Part shown: piece by piece, positions 4,672-7,581 of the stretch
Layout: every line of letters starts with the position of its first letter
Numbering within the stretch: position 1 is the stretch's first letter
Assembly (NCBI GenBank): GCA_002898935.1
Contig: BEII01000069.1
Coordinates: 1 to 7,581, forward strand
Source of the DNA: a bacterium HR32
Lineage (GTDB): Bacteria > Sysuimicrobiota > Sysuimicrobiia > Sysuimicrobiales > Sysuimicrobiaceae
DNA length: 7,581 nucleotides
Reading direction: 5' to 3'
Program-made: the position numbers and the translations under genes
Notes under the pieces: generated by a model
What the model was told of the DNA's origin: nothing
Databases searched by the model: none
What the model saw: only the letters and a program-made list of their open reading frames with translations

Positions 4672-5724
4672 TCAGCCTGCCCGGCTGCCCGGGGATCTCA
4701 CCACCGCAGCGAAGGCGACCACCGCCCGCTGGACGCCGCGGTCGTCCACGTGCCGGTGGATGACCAGGCGGATGGTCCGCGGGCCCAGGGCCAGGGCGAG
4801 CACGCCCTTCGGGCGCAGCGCCTCCACCACCGCCTGCGCCCCGTCCACCTCCACCAGCACGATGTTGGTGTGCACGCGCCGGGGGTCCACAGACACCCCA
4901 GGCAACTCCGCTAGGCCTTCCGCCAGCGCCCGCGCGCGGCGGTGGTCCTCCGCCAGCCGGTCCACCATCTCCTGCAGCGCCACGAGCCCCGCGGCGGCCA
5001 GCACACCCACCTGACGCATCCCGCCGCCCACGGCCTTGCGCCACCGGCGCGCCTCCTCCACGAACGCCCGCGAACCGCACAGCACGCTGCCCACGGGCGC
5101 GCTGAGCCCCTTGGACAGGGACACCATCACGCTGTCCGCCCTCGCCCCGAGGTCTGCGGCCGCCACGCCCAACGCCACCGCGGCGTTGAACAGGCGCGCG
5201 CCGTCCACGTGCACTCGCAGTCCCAACCGCCGTGCCGCCTGTGCGGTCTCTGCGGTCCGCTCTGGCGGGTAGGCGATCCCGCCACGGCGGTTGTGGGTGT
5301 TCTCCAGCCACACCAGGCGCGGCCGCGGGCGGTGTGGGTCCTCCGGCCACACCACCGCCTCCAGCTCGTCCGGCCCCAGGTGCCCGTCGCGGCTTGCCAC
5401 CGGCCACAGGACTGCGCCCGCCAGGGTGCTGGCACCGCCGGCCTCGTAGTGCACGACGTGGGCTTCGCTGTCGACGAACACCGCGTCCCCGCGCTGGCAG
5501 TGGGTGAGGGTGGCCACGAGGTTGGCCATGGTTCCGCTCGCGCAGAACAGCCCGGCCTCGTGACCGAGCATCCGCGCCGCGACCGCCTCCAGCTCCGCCA
5601 CCGTGGGGTCTTCCCCGAGGACGTCGTCCCCCACCTCGGCCCGGGCCATGGCCTGTCGCATCCGCTCGGTCGGCTGGGTGACGGTGTCGCTGCGCAGGTC
5701 AACGGGCCCTTCCACGCGCTTCAC
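4672..5724 (-). CDS. ltaE: Low-specificity L-threonine aldolase, PLP-dependent
   Basis: The 350-residue cytoplasmic enzyme would cleave L-threonine or L-allo-threonine to glycine and acetaldehyde, supplying glycine. It belongs to PLP fold type I, beta-eliminating lyase/threonine aldolase family. Visible signatures: DLRSDTVTQPTERMRQAM (residues 9-26), VGDDVLGEDPTVAELE, the phosphate-binding CASGTMANLVA (61-71), H89 in SEAHVVHYEAGG (the ring-stacking His), ENTHNRRGG (141-149), HVDGARLFNA (172-181) with D174, and SLSKGLSAPVGS with the Schiff-base lysine at K205. Length is typical (about 335-350). Most homologues have 'HDGARLWNA', so FN is a small variation. The GTG start at 5722-5724 overlaps the stop of the upstream membrane-protein gene by 4 nt, so the two are co-transcribed and probably coupled. 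The substrate stereopreference cannot be read from the sequence. Confidence 0.94.
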   Translation of the reverse strand: MKRVEGPVDLRSDTVTQPTERMRQAMARAEVGDDVLGEDPTVAELEAVAARMLGHEAGLFCASGTMANLVATLTHCQRGDAVFVDSEAHVVHYEAGGASTLAGAVLWPVASRDGHLGPDELEAVVWPEDPHRPRPRLVWLENTHNRRGGIAYPPERTAETAQAARRLGLRVHVDGARLFNAAVALGVAAADLGARADSVMVSLSKGLSAPVGSVLCGSRAFVEEARRWRKAVGGGMRQVGVLAAAGLVALQEMVDRLAEDHRRARALAEGLAELPGVSVDPRRVHTNIVLVEVDGAQAVVEALRPKGVLALALGPRTIRLVIHRHVDDRGVQRAVVAFAAVVRSPGSRAG

Positions 5725-6020
5725 TCCACGGGCTCCCCGGACCGGGAGGCCTGGTACAGGCCGATGCCCCGTCCCGCCACGCCAGAGGCCAGGTACCCGA
5801 GCAGGAACAGGAAGATGGCCTTGAGCACGAGCACCAGGGCCACGCCCAGGTCCGGCCCGCTCTGGCCGGGCCGCGCCACCAGCTGGTTCAGGGCGTTGCC
5901 GGTGAGCTCGGCGTACGCCACGTAGAACACGAAGAGCAACATCAGCACGCCCACCCCGAACACCCCGAGCCCGATCGCGCGCCCGGAGGCGTCCGGTCCT
6001 CGGCTTCCCGGTCCCGCCAT
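5721..6020 (-). CDS. Small two-helix membrane protein of unknown function
   Basis: The product is 99 residues long and I do not recognise the family. A short polar Gly/Pro/Arg-rich N-terminus (1-14) is followed by two hydrophobic segments, about 16-38 (GLGVFGVGVLMLLFVFYVAY core) and about 57-83 (LGVALVLVLKAIFLFLLGYL core). The linker between them is polar (NQLVARPGQSGPD) and the tail is short and charged. It should be an inner-membrane hairpin; by the positive-inside tendency, with Arg at both termini, both ends are probably cytoplasmic. A buried Lys (K67) sits inside the second helix. I chose ATG at 6020 because it follows GAGGTGA with good spacing; an ATG at 6056 in the same frame would overlap the end of mtnP and has no such site. 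It lies 25 nt after mtnP and overlaps ltaE by 4 nt. Confidence 0.75.
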   Translation of the reverse strand: MAGPGSRGPDASGRAIGLGVFGVGVLMLLFVFYVAYAELTGNALNQLVARPGQSGPDLGVALVLVLKAIFLFLLGYLASGVAGRGIGLYQASRSGEPVE

Positions 6021-6045
6021 CCCGTCACCTCGCCTGTTTGGGAGT

Positions 6046-6846
6046 TCACCCCACACGGGCCCGGTCCAGGGCCCGGGGGCAGAGAGGACAGTCGTTGGTC
6101 TGGGGCAAGCGCTGGATCGCGTCCAGGATCAACTCGCGCAGCTTTGCGTTGTTGGCCGCGAACTGTTCCACCACCTCCTGCGCGGTCACCGGCGCGCGGT
6201 GGGGGTCGCCTTCCACGCCCACGTCGTAGTCCGTCACCAGGGAGATGTTCACGTAGCAGATGCCCAGCTCCCGCGCCAGGTGCGCTTCCGGGTACTGGGT
6301 CATGTTGATCACCTCCCAGCCCTGGGAGCGGAACCAGCGGCTCTCCGCCCGGGTGGAGAACCGCGGGCCCTGAATCACCACCACCGTCCCCCGCTCGTGC
6401 AGGGGGAGATCCCGCGCGCGCGCCACCTGCGCCACCAGCGTCCGTAGGGTGGGGCAGTAAGGGTCCGCGGCGCTCACGTGGGTGGTCACCGGGCCGTCGT
6501 AGAAGGTGTCGGGCCTGCCCCACGTGCGGTCCACAAACTGGTCGCACAGGACGAAGTCCCCGGGCCGCACGTGTGGCTGCAGGCTTCCCACCGCGCACGG
6601 CCCGAACAGCCAGCGCACACCCAGCTGCTTCATCGCCCACACGTTGGCGCGGTAGTTGATCCGGTGGGGAGGGAGGGTGTGGCGCCGACCGTGCCGGGGC
6701 AGGAACGCCACCCGCTTATCGCCCACCCGGCCCACGGCGACGTCGTCGCTGGGCGGGCCGTAGGGGGTCTCCACCCGGTGCTCCTGGACATCGTCCAGCA
6801 ACCGATAGAACCCCGAACCGCCGAACACGCCCACGTCCGCCTGCAT
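6046..6846 (-). CDS. mtnP: S-methyl-5'-thioadenosine phosphorylase
   Basis: The 266-residue enzyme would split 5'-methylthioadenosine, the by-product of polyamine synthesis, with phosphate into adenine and methylthioribose-1-phosphate for methionine salvage. It is a PNP/MTAP family 2 protein of usual length. Motifs: GVFGGSGFY (6-14), phosphate-binding PRHGRRH (50-56), PPHRINYRANVWAMKQLG (59-76), GPCAVGSLQ (82-90), QGPRFSTRAES (159-169), NMTQYPEAHLARELGICY (181-198) and SLVTDYD (202-208). The Asp residues at 206 and 208 sit where human MTAP has the adenine-recognising D220/D222, favouring 6-aminopurine over 6-oxopurine specificity. Homologues often carry a CxC motif near the C-terminus; here it is CPLC (253-256). 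Start: ATG at 6846 after GGAGGT with five-base spacing; the frame is open far upstream but without similarity. Likely first gene of a unit with the small membrane protein and ltaE. No mtnA or mtnB is in the window. Confidence 0.95.
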   Translation of the reverse strand: MQADVGVFGGSGFYRLLDDVQEHRVETPYGPPSDDVAVGRVGDKRVAFLPRHGRRHTLPPHRINYRANVWAMKQLGVRWLFGPCAVGSLQPHVRPGDFVLCDQFVDRTWGRPDTFYDGPVTTHVSAADPYCPTLRTLVAQVARARDLPLHERGTVVVIQGPRFSTRAESRWFRSQGWEVINMTQYPEAHLARELGICYVNISLVTDYDVGVEGDPHRAPVTAQEVVEQFAANNAKLRELILDAIQRLPQTNDCPLCPRALDRARVG

Positions 6847-6858
6847 GTACCACCTCCG

Positions 6859-6882
6859 GCGCGTCGAAGCAGTTCGACGCGC
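6859..6882 (-). promoter_or_regulatory. Perfect 10-bp inverted repeat just upstream of the mtnP ribosome-binding site
   Basis: On the minus strand GCGCGTCGAA (6873-6882) is followed by CTGC and then TTCGACGCGC (6859-6868). The repeat ends two bases before the GGAGGT site of mtnP. There is no T-tract after it, so it is not a classical terminator. It could be a T-less terminator of the upstream gene, an RNA hairpin that affects mtnP translation or mRNA stability, or a dyad operator. The structure is certain; the role is not. Confidence 0.6.
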
Positions 6883-6902
6883 GCACCGCCGAGCCCTTGC
6901 GC

Positions 6903-7581
6903 CTAGGAGCCGCGTTTGAGCCGCGCGATGTACAGGCGCGCCCGCTCCTCCAGGTCGGCGTCGGGGGGAGGGCCTGCCAGGGCCTTCCAGCGATCCGCCT
7001 CCTGGTACCACCGATCCGCCTCGGACGGCTGGGCGGGCCCGCTCGCCCACCGGCGTACCCACGCGGCGACTACGGGCACGCGCCGGCCCACGAGCTCGAG
7101 GAGGAATAGGGCCACAGCGCCCGCGGTCGCGAGTGGCCAGGCGTCCCGGTAGTCGCGGCCGTCCCGGGGTGGGGCGAGGGATTCCTGCGGGCTGCGCAGC
7201 ATCCGTCCGCCTCCGGCTTCCGCGACCCGGGCCAGCAAGGTGGGGTCTGGCTCCAGGTCGCGCAGCTCCGGCGGATAGGGTATCACCACGGGTCGCACGG
7301 CCTGCCCCACTGCCCGCCCCCCGTCGTACGCGCTCAGGCCCACCGTGTACGTCCCGCTCTCGTCGAGCACCGCCTCCCCCTCGTACCACCCCGGCGCAGT
7401 CTGGCGCAGCTGCACCTCCTGCACGCGCCGGAAGCCCACCACGCGGGCGTGCACGTCCAGCCCGTCCAGCTCCTCTCCTGCAGGGCCGCGGGCGTCCAGC
7501 GCGATCCGGAGACGGGAACCCACCACCTCCGCGTGGAGCTGCAGGCCGTTCGCGTCCTCCCGCATGGCCCACCGCACCACC
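6903..7581 (-). CDS. C-terminal part of a membrane protein resembling VWA/glutamine-amidotransferase-like proteins (truncated by window edge)
   Basis: About 226 residues are visible; the start lies beyond the right edge. From the visible N-terminal side there is a beta-rich region (about 10-100) with GWYEGEAVLDESGTYTVGL, the kind of Ig-like module that faces the periplasm. Then comes YPPELRDLEPDPTLLARVAE with AGGGRML (about 102-127), one hydrophobic segment (about 149-166, LATAGAVALFLLELVGRR), and a cytoplasmic tail ending with a Trp/Glu/Arg-rich helix and ARLKRGS. A 'YPxEYRxLxPDxxLLxxLAxxTGG' segment before a terminal transmembrane helix is typical of large membrane proteins that combine VWA and glutamine-amidotransferase-like domains, of unknown precise function. 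That family assignment rests on memory of the pattern, since the diagnostic domains are outside the window. The stop at 6903 is 56 nt before mtnP, with a hairpin in between. Confidence 0.6.
   Translation of the reverse strand, partial: VVRWAMREDANGLQLHAEVVGSRLRIALDARGPAGEELDGLDVHARVVGFRRVQEVQLRQTAPGWYEGEAVLDESGTYTVGLSAYDGGRAVGQAVRPVVIPYPPELRDLEPDPTLLARVAEAGGGRMLRSPQESLAPPRDGRDYRDAWPLATAGAVALFLLELVGRRVPVVAAWVRRWASGPAQPSEADRWYQEADRWKALAGPPPDADLEERARLYIARLKRGS

Noticed and set aside
4760..5925. Open plus-strand frames opposite ltaE and the small membrane protein (for example 4942-5925)
   Set aside because: They are shadows of ltaE codon structure, with no recognisable domain and no ribosome-binding site.
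6847..7572. N-terminal extension of mtnP to 508 residues
   Set aside because: The extension is antisense-like low-complexity sequence in another frame of the neighbouring membrane-protein gene, and mtnP has a clear ATG with Shine-Dalgarno site at 6846.

Overview
This is a high-GC bacterial chromosome segment (roughly 70% G+C by eye) with ordinary housekeeping genes and one notable envelope system. A gene set for MCE-type lipid transport, whose MCE protein appears to carry its own C-terminal outer-membrane beta-barrel, points to a two-membrane (diderm) bacterium. That architecture is known from Veillonella parvula and other diderm Terrabacteria, so a GC-rich diderm of that superphylum is my best guess. 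The phylum cannot be fixed from this window.

Layout. Positions 1-1333 (minus strand) hold the conserved translation cluster infC-rpmI-rplT, followed by the 5' part of a SpoU/TrmH-family RNA methyltransferase that runs off the left edge. infC appears to start at the rare codon ATA, six bases after a strong Shine-Dalgarno sequence. It is preceded by a structured leader of about 140 nt (three hairpins and a possible alternative pairing) and a good sigma70-type promoter (TTGACG, 17 nt, TATGGT). The -35 box of that promoter lies inside the first codons of the divergent gene mlaE.

Positions 1497-4445 (plus strand) form a tight three-gene operon: permease (MlaE), ATPase (MlaF) and a 467-residue MCE protein (MlaD). 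The last has an N-terminal membrane anchor, one MCE domain, a long helical/coiled-coil stretch and about ten amphipathic beta strands ending in Tyr-Arg-Phe. No MlaA, MlaB or MlaC homologue is present. The simplest reading is a minimal trans-envelope bridge in which one polypeptide spans inner membrane, periplasm and outer membrane.

Positions 4454-4482 are a 12-bp perfect hairpin between convergent genes, with its U-tract on the minus strand. Next to it is an overlooked small gene (4503-4592, minus) for a 29-residue lysine-rich peptide with a full-consensus Shine-Dalgarno site.

Positions 4672-6846 (minus) read, in transcription order, mtnP (methylthioadenosine phosphorylase), a small two-helix membrane protein and ltaE (threonine aldolase). 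The last two overlap by 4 nt and are probably co-transcribed. Upstream of mtnP lies a 10-bp perfect hairpin, then the C-terminal part of a membrane protein resembling the tail of VWA/glutamine-amidotransferase-like membrane proteins, which continues past the right edge. There is no gene-free stretch longer than 300 bases, and I saw no tRNA, rRNA, CRISPR array, insertion sequence or prophage.
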